64,000 nt of DNA, from positions 558,001 to 622,000 of the forward strand of contig NZ_JAHXYI010000001.1 of the NCBI RefSeq assembly GCF_019970045.1, written 5' to 3'. Below are positions 43,974-52,285 of this stretch, piece after piece; within the stretch, counting starts at the first letter, position 1, and each line of letters begins with the position of its first letter. A model generated the notes under the pieces. The model was not told the DNA's origin, did not search any database, and saw only the letters and a program-made list of their open reading frames with translations. Source of the stretch: Chryseobacterium sp. GVT01B (GTDB taxonomy: Bacteria; Bacteroidota; Bacteroidia; Flavobacteriales; Weeksellaceae). A program made the translations under genes and the position numbers.

Positions 43974-44038
43974 CTCTATCTTCCATTACCGAAGTAATGT
44001 GTTAGTTTTGTTTTTGTAAGTATCAACTCTTAATCTTG

Positions 44039-44110
44039 TAGCCCGTAGGGGAATCGAACCCCTCTTACCAGAATGAAAATCTGAGGTCCTAACCGATAGA
44101 CGAACGGGCC
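44039..44110 (-). tRNA. tRNA-Glu (anticodon TTC), tandem copy 2
   Basis: 72 bases on the minus strand, same sequence and structure as the neighbouring copies, anticodon TTC. It is separated by 65 bases from copy 3 and 83 bases from copy 1. Confidence 0.95.
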
Positions 44111-44193
44111 GGTTAGATTTATTTTAATATAGCTTTTTTCTACTGTGATCTTTATAAAACCACCGTTGTTACAGTGGTCTTATAAGATGTAAG

Positions 44194-44265
44194 TAGCCCG
44201 TAGGGGAATCGAACCCCTCTTACCAGAATGAAAATCTGAGGTCCTAACCGATAGACGAACGGGCC
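44194..44265 (-). tRNA. tRNA-Glu (anticodon TTC), tandem copy 1
   Basis: 72 bases on the minus strand, same sequence as the next two copies. It starts 10 bases after the rpsT stop codon, with no terminator between, so it is probably processed from an rpsT transcript. Confidence 0.95.
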
Positions 44266-44275
44266 AGCTATGTTT

Positions 44276-44530
44276 TTACGCTAATTTATTAACGTGCTTT
44301 GTCAATTTGCTTTTCAAGTTAGCCGCTTTGTTCTTGTGGATAATGTTTTTCTTAGCTAATTTATCCAATAAAGCGATAACTTTTGGCAGTTGTTCTGTAG
44401 CAGCAGCTTTGTTCTCTTCATTTCTTAAAGCTTTTAAAGCTGTTCTAGCAGTCTTGTGGTAATATCTGTTACGAAGTCTTCTAGTTTCGTTTTGTCTGAT
44501 TCTCTTTAGTGCTGATTTATGATTTGCCAT
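44276..44530 (-). CDS. rpsT: 30S ribosomal protein S20
   Basis: 84 residues from the ATG at 44530; seven codons of open frame upstream are not conserved. The sequence is Lys/Arg/Ala-rich with the S20 pattern [25 protein letters not shown], then [10 protein letters not shown], and a C-terminal [25 protein letters not shown]20 binds 16S rRNA in the small subunit early in assembly. A full promoter (TTG, 20 bases, TAGTTTTG) lies just upstream. Three tRNA-Glu genes follow within 10 bases, which is an unusual arrangement. Confidence 0.96.
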   Translation of the reverse strand: MANHKSALKRIRQNETRRLRNRYYHKTARTALKALRNEENKAAATEQLPKVIALLDKLAKKNIIHKNKAANLKSKLTKHVNKLA

Positions 44531-44548
44531 ATCGTTTAAATGTGAGTG

Positions 44549-44579
44549 CAAAACTATAAACTTTTTTTAAAACTACCAA
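44549..44579 (-). promoter_or_regulatory. promoter of rpsT and the tandem tRNA-Glu genes
   Basis: On the minus strand TTG (44577-44579), a 20-base spacer, then TAGTTTTG (44549-44556), 18 bases before the rpsT ATG. Confidence 0.8.
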
Positions 44580-44596
44580 ATTTATTTTCAAAAATT

Positions 44597-44917
44597 TTAA
44601 TTTTCTTCTGAAAGGTACTTTCTTAGTTTATTTATTGCTTGTTCTATTTTTAAATTTTCTTGTTCTTTTTCTAATTTTTTGATCGTATTTCCCAGCATGA
44701 TCAATGCATTATTCCATTCTCCAGTCGTGTTGGTGAAAGTGAGTCCGTCAATTGTTACTTCAAAAGCAACCCTCTCTCCAGTCCTGTAAAGTCTGAAACT
44801 GATTTTATCATCTCTGCCTGTAATCCCGTCTTCATTGATTTGTAAATCGTAACTTTTTGGGTTAGAGTGGATTTTCTTAAAAAGCAATTTTGCTTCTTGT
44901 ATTTTTAAATCCGGCAT
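44597..44917 (-). CDS. small cytoplasmic protein, function unknown
   Basis: 106 residues, no signal peptide or membrane segment. Not recognised. The first ~75 residues look like a small mixed alpha/beta fold (KIQEAKLLFKKIHSNPKSYDLQINEDGITGRDDKISFRLYRTGERVAFEVTIDGLTF). The C-terminus (LGNTIKKLEKEQENLKIEQAINKLRKYLSEEN) is a likely amphipathic coiled-coil helix. It ends 17 bases upstream of the rpsT promoter on the same strand. A -7 element at 45024-45031 would give it a ~100-base leader. Confidence 0.65.
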   Translation of the reverse strand: MPDLKIQEAKLLFKKIHSNPKSYDLQINEDGITGRDDKISFRLYRTGERVAFEVTIDGLTFTNTTGEWNNALIMLGNTIKKLEKEQENLKIEQAINKLRKYLSEEN

Positions 44918-45009
44918 GATATAAAATTTGGTAGCTTGTAGAAAACTACAAACAATGATTTATCAATATTATTTTTCATCAGTGCTGCCATATTTGGGTG
45001 ACCAACCAT
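44905..45009 (-). CDS. possible 34-residue leader ORF overlapping the unknown small protein
   Basis: ATG at 45009 opens a frame of 34 codons that stops at 44905, overlapping the start of the 44917 gene by 13 bases in another frame. The peptide has a hydrophobic stretch (SLFVVFYKLPNF). It starts within a few bases of the predicted transcript start. It may be a translated leader or chance. Confidence 0.2.
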   Translation of the reverse strand: MVGHPNMAALMKNNIDKSLFVVFYKLPNFISCRI

Positions 45010-45023
45010 GGCTAAAATTTTTG

Positions 45024-45031
45024 CAAATATA
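45024..45031 (-). promoter_or_regulatory. -7 element upstream of the small unknown gene
   Basis: TATATTTG on the minus strand matches TAnnTTTG. No good TTG is seen at -33. The rest of the spacer 45032-45252 shows nothing I can identify. Confidence 0.5.
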
Positions 45032-45252
45032 ATGCTTTTGTGACATATAACATAAATGGAATGAATTTTTACGATAAAAGTAAAGGTTCTATATTATAAT
45101 GATAGTAATTTTCAGGTTGTTAGAATGTCTCAATTTCTAATAATTCTGTCAGAACATTGTAAAAGTCCTGAGAATTTTAACCTTAAAAGAGTTGTTAAAA
45201 ATATCCGGGTTAATTTTTGAAAGTAAAATACAACGAAAAATAAACCATAAAA

Positions 45253-45280
45253 AAACCTTTAACGACTCCGTTAAAGGTTT
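45253..45280 (-). terminator. terminator of the single tRNA-Glu gene
   Basis: A 12-bp perfect stem AAACCTTTAACG / CGTTAAAGGTTT around ACTC, followed by T residues on the minus strand, 9 bases past the tRNA. Confidence 0.88.
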
Positions 45281-45289
45281 GTAAATTTG

Positions 45290-45361
45290 TAGCCTATAGG
45301 GGAATCGAACCCCTGTTGCAAGAATGAAAATCTTGAGTCCTGACCACTAGACGAATAGGCC
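45290..45361 (-). tRNA. tRNA-Glu (anticodon TTC), divergent fourth copy
   Basis: 72 bases on the minus strand. Acceptor GGCCTAT / ATAGGCT, T arm GGGGTTCGATTCCCC, anticodon loop TTTTCAT giving TTC. It differs from the three tandem copies in the acceptor, D arm and anticodon stem. It has its own promoter and terminator. Confidence 0.94.
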
Positions 45362-45375
45362 AAATTTTGAGGTTG

Positions 45376-45405
45376 CAAAAGTAATCATTAACTTTTTAAC
45401 TTCAA
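45376..45405 (-). promoter_or_regulatory. promoter of the single tRNA-Glu gene
   Basis: Minus strand TTG (45403-45405), 19-base spacer, TACTTTTG (45376-45383), 14 bases before the tRNA 5' end. Confidence 0.8.
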
Positions 45406-45420
45406 AATTATTTTTTTTAA

Positions 45421-46707
45421 TTATTTATACACTTTTTGTATCACCGTGTTTTTGATACCTTTAGCTTCAAGTTCCTTTTGAAGTTTGGCTGCATCTTCTA
45501 ACGTGTATACTTTTCCATAGGTATAATAAAAAACGCCATTGTCTTTTTCTCTTTCTACGTCTTTCAGGTTCTGAAGGATATAAGAATTGCCATTCAGCTT
45601 ATCCCCGGAGTATACCTCTATGGTGTAATATCCCATATTAATCCTTTGATTAGGCATAAATCCTACGGCAAAAGCATTTCTAAAGCCTGCATCCTTGGCT
45701 GTTTTAAGATTAATATCTTTTACGGAAGCCATATTGGTTACAGCATAGTAATACTTGTATTGTCCGTTCTCCTTAAGAGTAAGAATATAGTTCAGTCCTT
45801 TCAGGGCAGGATCATTTTCATTGTATTTCGTAGGCGAACTCATCAATAGAATTCTGAAATCATTTTTTAAAGGAACTTCTGCCGGTTTTTCAGGCTCTGG
45901 CTTTCTGACAGCAATAGAACCGCCGGATTTTCTGTCAACTGCTTTTTTATAATCAATAATCGCATTGTAAATACTTTCTGCAATTTCAGTCTGTCCTTTG
46001 TCTGAAGCTATGTAGTGGCTTTCTTCCGGATGGTTAATGAAACCTGTTTCTATCAGTACAGATGGCATGGCATTCATACGAAGAACGTGAAGGTTTTTCT
46101 GGAAAACTCCTCTTGAAGAACGCTTATCTTTATTCACGAAGTTATCCTCTACCAATCCTCCCAAAAGAAGACTTGACTCGAGATACTTGTTCTGCTGAAG
46201 TTTTAAGGCAATCAATGACTCCGGAGAATCAGGGTTATAGGATCCGAAGGTCTGCTTATCTTTTTCATCCAGGAAGATCACGTCATTTTCCCTTTTGGCT
46301 ACTTCAAGATTTTCATTGTTCTGGTTAGGTCCCTGTACATATGTTTCTGTACCATAAGCTGTAGGTCTTTGTGAAGAATTACAGTGAATCGATACGAAAA
46401 GATCTGCTTTGCTCCTGTTGGCCAGATTGGTTCTGTCAGATAAAGAAGGATACTCGTCAATCTTACGGGTATATATAACTTTGAAATCTCTGTTTTTCTC
46501 TAACATTGCGCCTACTTTTAATGTAATGGCAAGTGTAATGTCTTTTTCCGCGACTCTTCCGATATCAGAATAGGTCCTGTTGGCCCCATGATCACTTCCT
46601 CCGTGTCCCGCATCCAGAACGATAGTAAACTTCTTCTGAGAGAAAATAAAGTTGCTGGTAAGGATAAGAAGAAATGATAAAATTATTTTAAAATTTTGTT
46701 TGTGCAT
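45421..46707 (-). CDS. N-acetylmuramoyl-L-alanine amidase
   Basis: 428 residues. Signal peptide ends NFIFSQ (about residue 24). The Amidase_3 domain (about 27-255) has all zinc ligands and the catalytic Glu: LDAGHGG with His35, AEKDITLA with Glu54, VSIHCNS with His108, and LIETGFINHPEES with Glu220. It cuts the amide bond between muramic acid and L-Ala in peptidoglycan, as in cell separation. The C-terminal ~150 residues hold SPOR-like units (YYAVTNMASVKDINLKTAKDAGFRNAFAVGFM; YYTYGKVYTLEDAAKLQKELEAKG) that may bind septal glycan. It is transcribed divergently from lptD. Confidence 0.93.
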   Translation of the reverse strand: MHKQNFKIILSFLLILTSNFIFSQKKFTIVLDAGHGGSDHGANRTYSDIGRVAEKDITLAITLKVGAMLEKNRDFKVIYTRKIDEYPSLSDRTNLANRSKADLFVSIHCNSSQRPTAYGTETYVQGPNQNNENLEVAKRENDVIFLDEKDKQTFGSYNPDSPESLIALKLQQNKYLESSLLLGGLVEDNFVNKDKRSSRGVFQKNLHVLRMNAMPSVLIETGFINHPEESHYIASDKGQTEIAESIYNAIIDYKKAVDRKSGGSIAVRKPEPEKPAEVPLKNDFRILLMSSPTKYNENDPALKGLNYILTLKENGQYKYYYAVTNMASVKDINLKTAKDAGFRNAFAVGFMPNQRINMGYYTIEVYSGDKLNGNSYILQNLKDVEREKDNGVFYYTYGKVYTLEDAAKLQKELEAKGIKNTVIQKVYK

Positions 46708-46729
46708 CTTACAGTTATAAAAATTATAT

Positions 46730-46737
46730 TAATTTTG
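46730..46737 (+). promoter_or_regulatory. -7 element for lptD
   Basis: TAATTTTG matches TAnnTTTG, 23 bases before the TTG start of lptD, inside the 53-base divergent spacer. Confidence 0.6.
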
Positions 46738-46760
46738 GGCCTTAATTATATATAATAAAA

Positions 46761-49346
46761 TTGGCCAAAACCGTCCTCAAAAATATATTACAAATTTTAA
46801 TTATCCTAATTTTTAACAATTTTTTAGCACAGAAAACTCCTGAAAAATTGCCTAAAAATGCGGTTAATGATACTATTTCCAAAAAGGATACCATAGTTGT
46901 AAAAAAAGAAACTTTGGATGATGTTCTTCGCACAAAAGCTGATGATCAGAGAAGAGACATCCCAAAAAAAATGACTTTTCTGAACAAAAATGCGCAGGTG
47001 AAGTATCAGGATATGCAGATTGATGCAGACTATATTTCAATAGATGATAATAAAAATCTGATCTACGCCAGAGGAAAGCAAGATTCTTTAGGAAAAATTA
47101 TAGAACCTGTAATCACCACACAGGCCGGGAAAAAATACGAAACCAACGAATTCAGCTATAACACAAAAACCAAACAGGCCATCGCCTTCAATGCAAGAAC
47201 AGAAGAAAGCGAAGGAGTAATTATAGCGCAGAAGACCAAAAAATATAACGACTCCGTATTCGCGATGAGAAAAGCGGATTATACCACGGATGATTATTTC
47301 ATTAAGAAAAAAGATACGGCTGCGGATTATTTTATGAGAGCTTATAATATCAAGCTGATTAAAACTAAAACAAAATCCCAGATTGTAACAGGACCTATCC
47401 AAATGTTTATCGAGCAGGTTCCTACACCTCTTTACCTTCCGTTTGCTATTTTACCGTTTTCAGATAAAAGAGCAGCGGGTATCCTGATTCCAAGTTTCGG
47501 GGAAAGGGAAGATGTGGGGTTTTTCCTTAACGGAATAGGGTATTACCAACCCATTGGAGAACACTTTGACGTAAAGGTTCTTGCTGATATCTATACGAAA
47601 GGAAGCTGGAACTTACGTCCTCAGGTAAATTATCAGAAGAAGTACCGTTACTCCGGAAACTTTACAGCGGATGTCGGAACCATGGTAAGAGGTATCAAAG
47701 GTCTGGACGATTATACTAAAAACAGTACCTATAGAATCAATTGGACGCATTCTCAGGATTCTAAAGCGAACCCTTTCCTGACATTCAGTGCCTCTGTAGA
47801 TATCGTAAGTACAAAGTTTTATAACAACCCGCTTAACAACAACTATATTTTCAACCAGAATGTATTGAATACCCAGCAGAATTCTACGGTAACCCTTACC
47901 AAAAGATTTCTGAAACTTCCGGCAACAATTACAGGGACGGCTTCTTATTCACAGAACTTTGCAACAGGGCTGGCAGACCTTCGTCTTCCACAGATGAACG
48001 TAGCGATCAATCAGTTTTACCTGTTTAAATCAAGAACGGGAATAAGACAGGGACTTCTTGAAAATATTACAGTGAATACAGGTTTCAATCTTACCAATTT
48101 TGTTAATACTCAGGAGAACGAACTGTTTAAAAAAGAAATGTGGGACAAAATGCAGACGGGACTTAAAAATAATATCGCGTTGGCTACCAATACCACCGTG
48201 GCAAAATATTTCACGTTCAGTTTAAGTGCGAATATCGATAATGCATTGACTACAAAAACACTGAACAGATTCTATGATCCGGTAAAGAACGTAACAGTGG
48301 ATGAGATCAATAAGAATTTTACAGGATATTCTACATTCTCTACTTCTGCCAGTCTTCAGACTACGCTTTTCGGAATGATGAAATTCAAAAAAGGGTCTGC
48401 AATAGAAGCGGTACGACATATGATGACACCAAGTGTCAGCTTTACATACTCTCCGGATTTTTCAAGTCCAAATTTCGGATATTATAAAAATTATTACAAT
48501 GCAACCGGAGCGTTGACTCCTTATTCTATTTTCGAGAAAGGAATCATAGGAAGTCCGTCAAGTGGAATGCAGGGAGCTTTAGGTTTCAATATCGGTAACA
48601 ATATCGAGATGAAAGTAAAATCTAAAAGTGATTCTACAGGAGTTAAAAAAATCAAGATATTTGAATCTTTAAACCTTTCAGGAAGCTACAACTTTGCAGC
48701 GAATGATCATCCTTGGTCTGTGTTCTCAATCAACGGGCAGTCTTCATTCTTTAATAATAAGCTTACGGTAAATACCAGTCTTGCACTGGAACCTTATAAA
48801 ATCGATTTCTCTTCCGGCCAGGATACTGGGGTAAGAACAGAGCAGTTCGGGCACTTCAGTGTACAGGGATTCAATGTTCAGTTATCTTATCCTTTAAGCA
48901 GCGAAATTTTTGGAGAGAAAACAGATTATGCTAAAAAATATTCTTCAAAAGGAGAGGTCCGAAATGAAAATTATTATTTTGATGATGATCATTATGCTCA
49001 TTTTGACCAGGCATGGACTTTAAATATCAGTGCAAACTATGCCTATTCAAAAGGACTGAGCAGATTTGCCAATAAGATTGCTTCCATAGGATTAGACGGA
49101 AGCCTTAAGCTGACTCCTTTCTGGAATATCACAGGAAGTACGCATTATGATATGGTGACTAAAGAATTGGCGTATACAAGAATTGGTTTCTCAAGAGATC
49201 AGCGAAGTTTTACGATCAATTTCAACTGGGTTCCTTTCGGACAGTATAAAGTGTATGACTTCTTTATTGGTATCAAAGCCAATATCTTAAGTGATGCATT
49301 AAAGTACAAAGACAGAAGCTTTACCCAGCCTAATGCACCTTTCTAA
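46761..49346 (+). CDS. lptD: LPS-assembly outer-membrane protein LptD
   Basis: 861 residues from a TTG start at 46761, with a signal peptide ending NNFLAQ (about residue 23). An N-terminal OstA/LptA-like region follows (KMTFLNKNAQVKYQDMQIDADYISIDDNKNLIYARG, EFSYNTKTKQAIAFNARTEE). The rest is a large barrel with QVPTPLYLPFAILPFSDKRAAGILIPSFG, a stretch conserved in LptD proteins, and NGIGYYQPIGEHFDVKVLADIYTKGSWNL. LptD inserts lipopolysaccharide into the outer leaflet of the outer membrane. No ATG nearby gives an intact signal peptide. It is divergent from the amidase gene. Confidence 0.9.
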   Translation: MAKTVLKNILQILIILIFNNFLAQKTPEKLPKNAVNDTISKKDTIVVKKETLDDVLRTKADDQRRDIPKKMTFLNKNAQVKYQDMQIDADYISIDDNKNLIYARGKQDSLGKIIEPVITTQAGKKYETNEFSYNTKTKQAIAFNARTEESEGVIIAQKTKKYNDSVFAMRKADYTTDDYFIKKKDTAADYFMRAYNIKLIKTKTKSQIVTGPIQMFIEQVPTPLYLPFAILPFSDKRAAGILIPSFGEREDVGFFLNGIGYYQPIGEHFDVKVLADIYTKGSWNLRPQVNYQKKYRYSGNFTADVGTMVRGIKGLDDYTKNSTYRINWTHSQDSKANPFLTFSASVDIVSTKFYNNPLNNNYIFNQNVLNTQQNSTVTLTKRFLKLPATITGTASYSQNFATGLADLRLPQMNVAINQFYLFKSRTGIRQGLLENITVNTGFNLTNFVNTQENELFKKEMWDKMQTGLKNNIALATNTTVAKYFTFSLSANIDNALTTKTLNRFYDPVKNVTVDEINKNFTGYSTFSTSASLQTTLFGMMKFKKGSAIEAVRHMMTPSVSFTYSPDFSSPNFGYYKNYYNATGALTPYSIFEKGIIGSPSSGMQGALGFNIGNNIEMKVKSKSDSTGVKKIKIFESLNLSGSYNFAANDHPWSVFSINGQSSFFNNKLTVNTSLALEPYKIDFSSGQDTGVRTEQFGHFSVQGFNVQLSYPLSSEIFGEKTDYAKKYSSKGEVRNENYYFDDDHYAHFDQAWTLNISANYAYSKGLSRFANKIASIGLDGSLKLTPFWNITGSTHYDMVTKELAYTRIGFSRDQRSFTINFNWVPFGQYKVYDFFIGIKANILSDALKYKDRSFTQPNAPF

Positions 49347-49353
49347 TATCAGA

Positions 49354-49384
49354 TTGGCATTTGAGAATATAAATTTTATATTTG
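49354..49384 (+). promoter_or_regulatory. promoter of the ridA operon
   Basis: TTG (49354-49356), 20-base spacer, TATATTTG (49377-49384). The leader to the ridA ATG is about 90 bases. Confidence 0.78.
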
Positions 49385-49480
49385 CAACCAAAATAAATTC
49401 TAATGAAATCACTAAAGCTGAAATTTTATTGCCGGCAAAAGTGATGACATATGACCTTAGAAAAAAAATAAATATCCGCT

Positions 49481-49861
49481 ATGAAACAAATAATCAACAC
49501 AGTTAATGCACCTGCAGCAATCGGCCCTTATTCACAAGCTAATATGGCAAACGGAGTTTTGTATATCTCTGGACAGATTCCTGTAGATCCTGCAACTGGT
49601 AAACTGGTAGAAGGGATTGAAAAAGAAACGCATCAGGTAATGAAAAACCTTGAGGCAATTCTTACTGAAGCCGGCATGACTTTCAAAAACGTTGTAAAAG
49701 CGACAATCTTCCTTAAGAGTATGGATGATTTTGCTGTAATGAATGATATCTATGCTTCTTACTTAGATTCAGAAAGCTATCCTGCCCGTGAAACAGTACA
49801 GGTTTCTTGCCTGCCTAAAAATGTGGATATCGAAATTTCTATGATCGCACATCAGGATTAA
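49481..49861 (+). CDS. ridA: RidA-family enamine/imine deaminase
   Basis: 126 residues, the standard RidA length. Typical stretches are NTVNAPAAIGPYSQANMANGVLYISGQIPVDPATGKLV, FKNVVKATIFLKSMDDFAVMNDIYASYL, and YPARETVQVSCLPKNVDIEISMIA, with the catalytic Arg in PARE. RidA removes reactive enamines and imines, such as 2-aminoacrylate, made by PLP enzymes, protecting the cytoplasm. Its stop codon overlaps the ATG of the next gene by one base (TAATG), so the two are translationally coupled. Confidence 0.95.
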   Translation: MKQIINTVNAPAAIGPYSQANMANGVLYISGQIPVDPATGKLVEGIEKETHQVMKNLEAILTEAGMTFKNVVKATIFLKSMDDFAVMNDIYASYLDSESYPARETVQVSCLPKNVDIEISMIAHQD

Positions 49862-50316
49862 TGAATTTTATAAGAAATACAATTGCGGTTCTGGTAGGTC
49901 TTGGTATTGCAGGACTTATTATTACTCTTGGTATAAGGGTTTTTCCGCAATGGGTTACTTTTGAGGCTTTTGCTCCGTTTGAGCACTGGCAGAGGTTTCT
50001 TTTCAGTATGAAAGATGATCAGGCGTTCTTCGGCTTCCTGTTGTTTATTTCCGGATTGGGAACTACTATTGGGGGTGTTGCAACAGCTATCATCGTTAAA
50101 TATGCTAAAGTAGCTTATGCCATCCTGATCGGTTTTATTATGCTGTTTATCGCGATGCTGGATGTAATTATATTTCCTTACCATCCTACATTTTATAAGA
50201 TCTCTATTTTCCTTACGTTCTTTCCGTTTTCATGGATTGGGGGTAAGATTGTAGAAGTTATTTATGAGCGGAACAAGCAGAAAAGAATTGCTGAAAAAAT
50301 GAATAAGCCTAAATAA
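49861..50316 (+). CDS. four-helix membrane protein coupled to ridA, function unknown
   Basis: 151 residues. Four hydrophobic helices can be seen at about residues 6-26, 56-78, 83-104 and 112-132, followed by a Lys-rich C-terminal tail (YERNKQKRIAEKMNKPK). It is likely an inner-membrane protein. I do not recognise the family. The one-base overlap with the ridA stop suggests that both are made together, but a joint function is not established. Confidence 0.75.
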   Translation: MNFIRNTIAVLVGLGIAGLIITLGIRVFPQWVTFEAFAPFEHWQRFLFSMKDDQAFFGFLLFISGLGTTIGGVATAIIVKYAKVAYAILIGFIMLFIAMLDVIIFPYHPTFYKISIFLTFFPFSWIGGKIVEVIYERNKQKRIAEKMNKPK

Positions 50317-50326
50317 ATAATAAAAA

Positions 50327-50350
50327 AACGCTGCAGATCTTTGCAGCGTT
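50327..50350. terminator. bidirectional terminator between the ridA operon and the HtrA gene
   Basis: A 9-bp stem AACGCTGCA / TGCAGCGTT with a 6-base loop, T run on the plus strand and A run before it. It lies between convergent genes. Confidence 0.9.
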
Positions 50351-50386
50351 TTTTGTTGATATGAAGAATTAATTTTGTTTTTCTGA

Positions 50387-51922
50387 TTAAGGCATTTTAA
50401 ATCCTTTTGTATAGATTCTTCCGTAGTCATCTACAAATTTTACCTGTACATTTCCTTGGTATTTATCCAGGATCTTTTCTACATCTTTCTGAGAATTTAC
50501 AGGCTTGCCGTTTACTTCAATGATGATGTAGTTGTCTACAATTCCGATTTTAGCCATTTCGCTGCCTTCAGATACGCTTTTGGCAACAACACCACTGTTC
50601 AGCCCGTATTCTGTTTTGAAACGCTCTGTAAGAGGCTCAAATTCAGCTCCGATTTTTTCAGTGACGCTCAGGTCAGCTTTAGTTCTCGTAGAAGTACCTC
50701 CTTTCTGGTCTCTAAGTGTTACAGTAGCAGTACCGTCTTTACCGTTTCTTGAATACGTTACCTGAACTTTATCGCCAGGACGCTTGCTTCCGATTGACAT
50801 TGAAAGATCAGCAAAATCTGTTATATCGTAGTTATCTACTTTAGTAATAATATCTCCTTTTTTCAATCCTGCATCTTCAGCACCGCTGTTGTCACCGAAT
50901 CCTGTAATATAAATTCCTGAACCAACTTTCAGACTCGTCTTGAACTGTTTGTTGTATGAAGTTACCAACTGATCGTTTGAAAGGTCTAAAGACTGAACAC
51001 CTAAGAATCCTCTCTGTACAATTCCGAATTTCTTGATATCCTCAACAATTTTTCTGGCTAAGTTAGAAGGAACTGCAAATCCATATCCCTGATAATATCC
51101 TGTAGTAGACTGGATGGCAGAGTTGATCCCGATAAGTTCCCCATTTGTATTCACCAAAGCTCCTCCTGAGTTACCCGGGTTGATTGCAGCATCCGTCTGG
51201 ATAAAACTTTCAATAGGATTAGCTGCTTTCCCCTGGCTGCTTAAAATTCCGATCCCTCTTCCTTTAGCTGAAACAATACCTGCTGTTACCGTTGAGTTTA
51301 ATCCAAGTGGATTTCCTACTGCAAGCACCCATTGTCCTACATCGATATTGTCTGAATTCGCAAAGTTTAAATAAGGAAGACCTTTTTCTTCAATCTTTAA
51401 TAGAGAAATATCTGTATTTGGGTCAGTCCCTACCAAAGTAGCGATATATGATTTTTTGTTGCTCAATACTACTTCCAGTTTATTGGCACCTGCAACCACG
51501 TGGTTATTGGAAATGATGTAACCGTCCGGAGAGATGATAACACCTGAACCCATTCCCGATGGCATATTGTCAGGAGCCTGTTGTTGCTTCTGTCTCTGCT
51601 GGCCCTGGCCTCTTCCCCCGAAAGGATCCCCGAAGAAAAAGTCAAATAAATCCTGCTCAGAAGCTCTGCTTGCTGTTCTGCTTTGGTAATTTTTGATGGT
51701 AACTACAGCTGGAACGGTTGTTTTGGCTGCTTTCACAAAATCGTCGCCTACTGCTCCTGTATTCATTCCTGCGAATGAAGTATTAGGTGCGGACGTTGTG
51801 AAGTAAGATTGATCTCCATTGTTGGAGTTGTGTCCTAAATATTGTATGGCTCCAACGGTAGTAGCTCCGGAAATTACTCCTACTACTGCAAATGGTAATA
51901 GTTTTTTTAAAGTACTCTTCAT
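50387..51922 (-). CDS. HtrA/DegP-family periplasmic serine protease
   Basis: 511 residues. An N-terminal hydrophobic segment (LLPFAVVGVISGATTVGAIQYL) anchors or exports it. The trypsin-like domain has the triad His141 (SNNHVV), Asp171 (PNTDISLLK) and Ser252 (INPGNSGGALVN). Two PDZ domains follow at about residues 305-400 and 420-508 (SGIYITGFGDNSGAEDAGLKKGDIITKVDNYDI; GVVAKSVSEGSEMAKIGIVDNYIIIEVNG). A Gln/Gly-rich loop (GGRGQGQQRQKQQQ) lies before the His. HtrA proteins degrade or refold damaged envelope proteins. It is convergent with the ridA pair. Confidence 0.95.
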   Translation of the reverse strand: MKSTLKKLLPFAVVGVISGATTVGAIQYLGHNSNNGDQSYFTTSAPNTSFAGMNTGAVGDDFVKAAKTTVPAVVTIKNYQSRTASRASEQDLFDFFFGDPFGGRGQGQQRQKQQQAPDNMPSGMGSGVIISPDGYIISNNHVVAGANKLEVVLSNKKSYIATLVGTDPNTDISLLKIEEKGLPYLNFANSDNIDVGQWVLAVGNPLGLNSTVTAGIVSAKGRGIGILSSQGKAANPIESFIQTDAAINPGNSGGALVNTNGELIGINSAIQSTTGYYQGYGFAVPSNLARKIVEDIKKFGIVQRGFLGVQSLDLSNDQLVTSYNKQFKTSLKVGSGIYITGFGDNSGAEDAGLKKGDIITKVDNYDITDFADLSMSIGSKRPGDKVQVTYSRNGKDGTATVTLRDQKGGTSTRTKADLSVTEKIGAEFEPLTERFKTEYGLNSGVVAKSVSEGSEMAKIGIVDNYIIIEVNGKPVNSQKDVEKILDKYQGNVQVKFVDDYGRIYTKGFKMP

Positions 51923-51974
51923 TGTATATCTTTCTTGTTTATTAATTAATTTCTTTTTTATGTTTTTGAGTAAA

Positions 51975-51982
51975 CAAATTTA
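51975..51982 (-). promoter_or_regulatory. -7 element for the HtrA gene
   Basis: TAAATTTG on the minus strand, about 53 bases before the start codon. A TTG is present 16 bases further upstream, shorter than the usual spacer. The remaining spacer (51983-52243) holds a perfect TTATG/CATAA palindrome at 52061-52071 and a copy of TTATGTCAT at 52044-52052. Confidence 0.5.
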
Positions 51983-52243
51983 ATGTTAAATAAGTAAGCA
52001 ATTAGTATGCTATGTTTCAATTTTAACTAAAATTTAACGGCTATTATGTCATTTTATGCCTTATGTCATAATTGTTAATGCCAAGGTTAACAAAACTTAA
52101 AAAAATATTAAAGAAAATATGTCAGGTTATAGGGTGTAAAATACATTCTGTTTTCCATTATTTATTGCCAATTATTCAATGCTGGCCGTTCATTATTCAT
52201 TACCTGTGATTTGTGTCATAAATATACTTAATTCAAAAATTAT

Positions 52244-52251
52244 TATCTTTG
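52244..52251 (+). promoter_or_regulatory. -7 element for trhO
   Basis: TATCTTTG matches TAnnTTTG, 34 bases before the trhO ATG. No TTG at the right distance. Confidence 0.58.
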
Positions 52252-52285
52252 CAAAAATTTTATTCTCACTTAAAACGTTTATAGC

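Noticed and set aside
43762..43986. 74-codon minus-strand frame near the tRNA cluster
   Set aside because: It runs through a tRNA-Glu gene and the terminator; the peptide is translated tRNA sequence.
43902..44265. Three identical ~72-base units with unequal spacers, suggestive of a repeat array or CRISPR
   Set aside because: Each unit folds as a tRNA-Glu with TTC anticodon; repeats are too long and spacers irregular for CRISPR.
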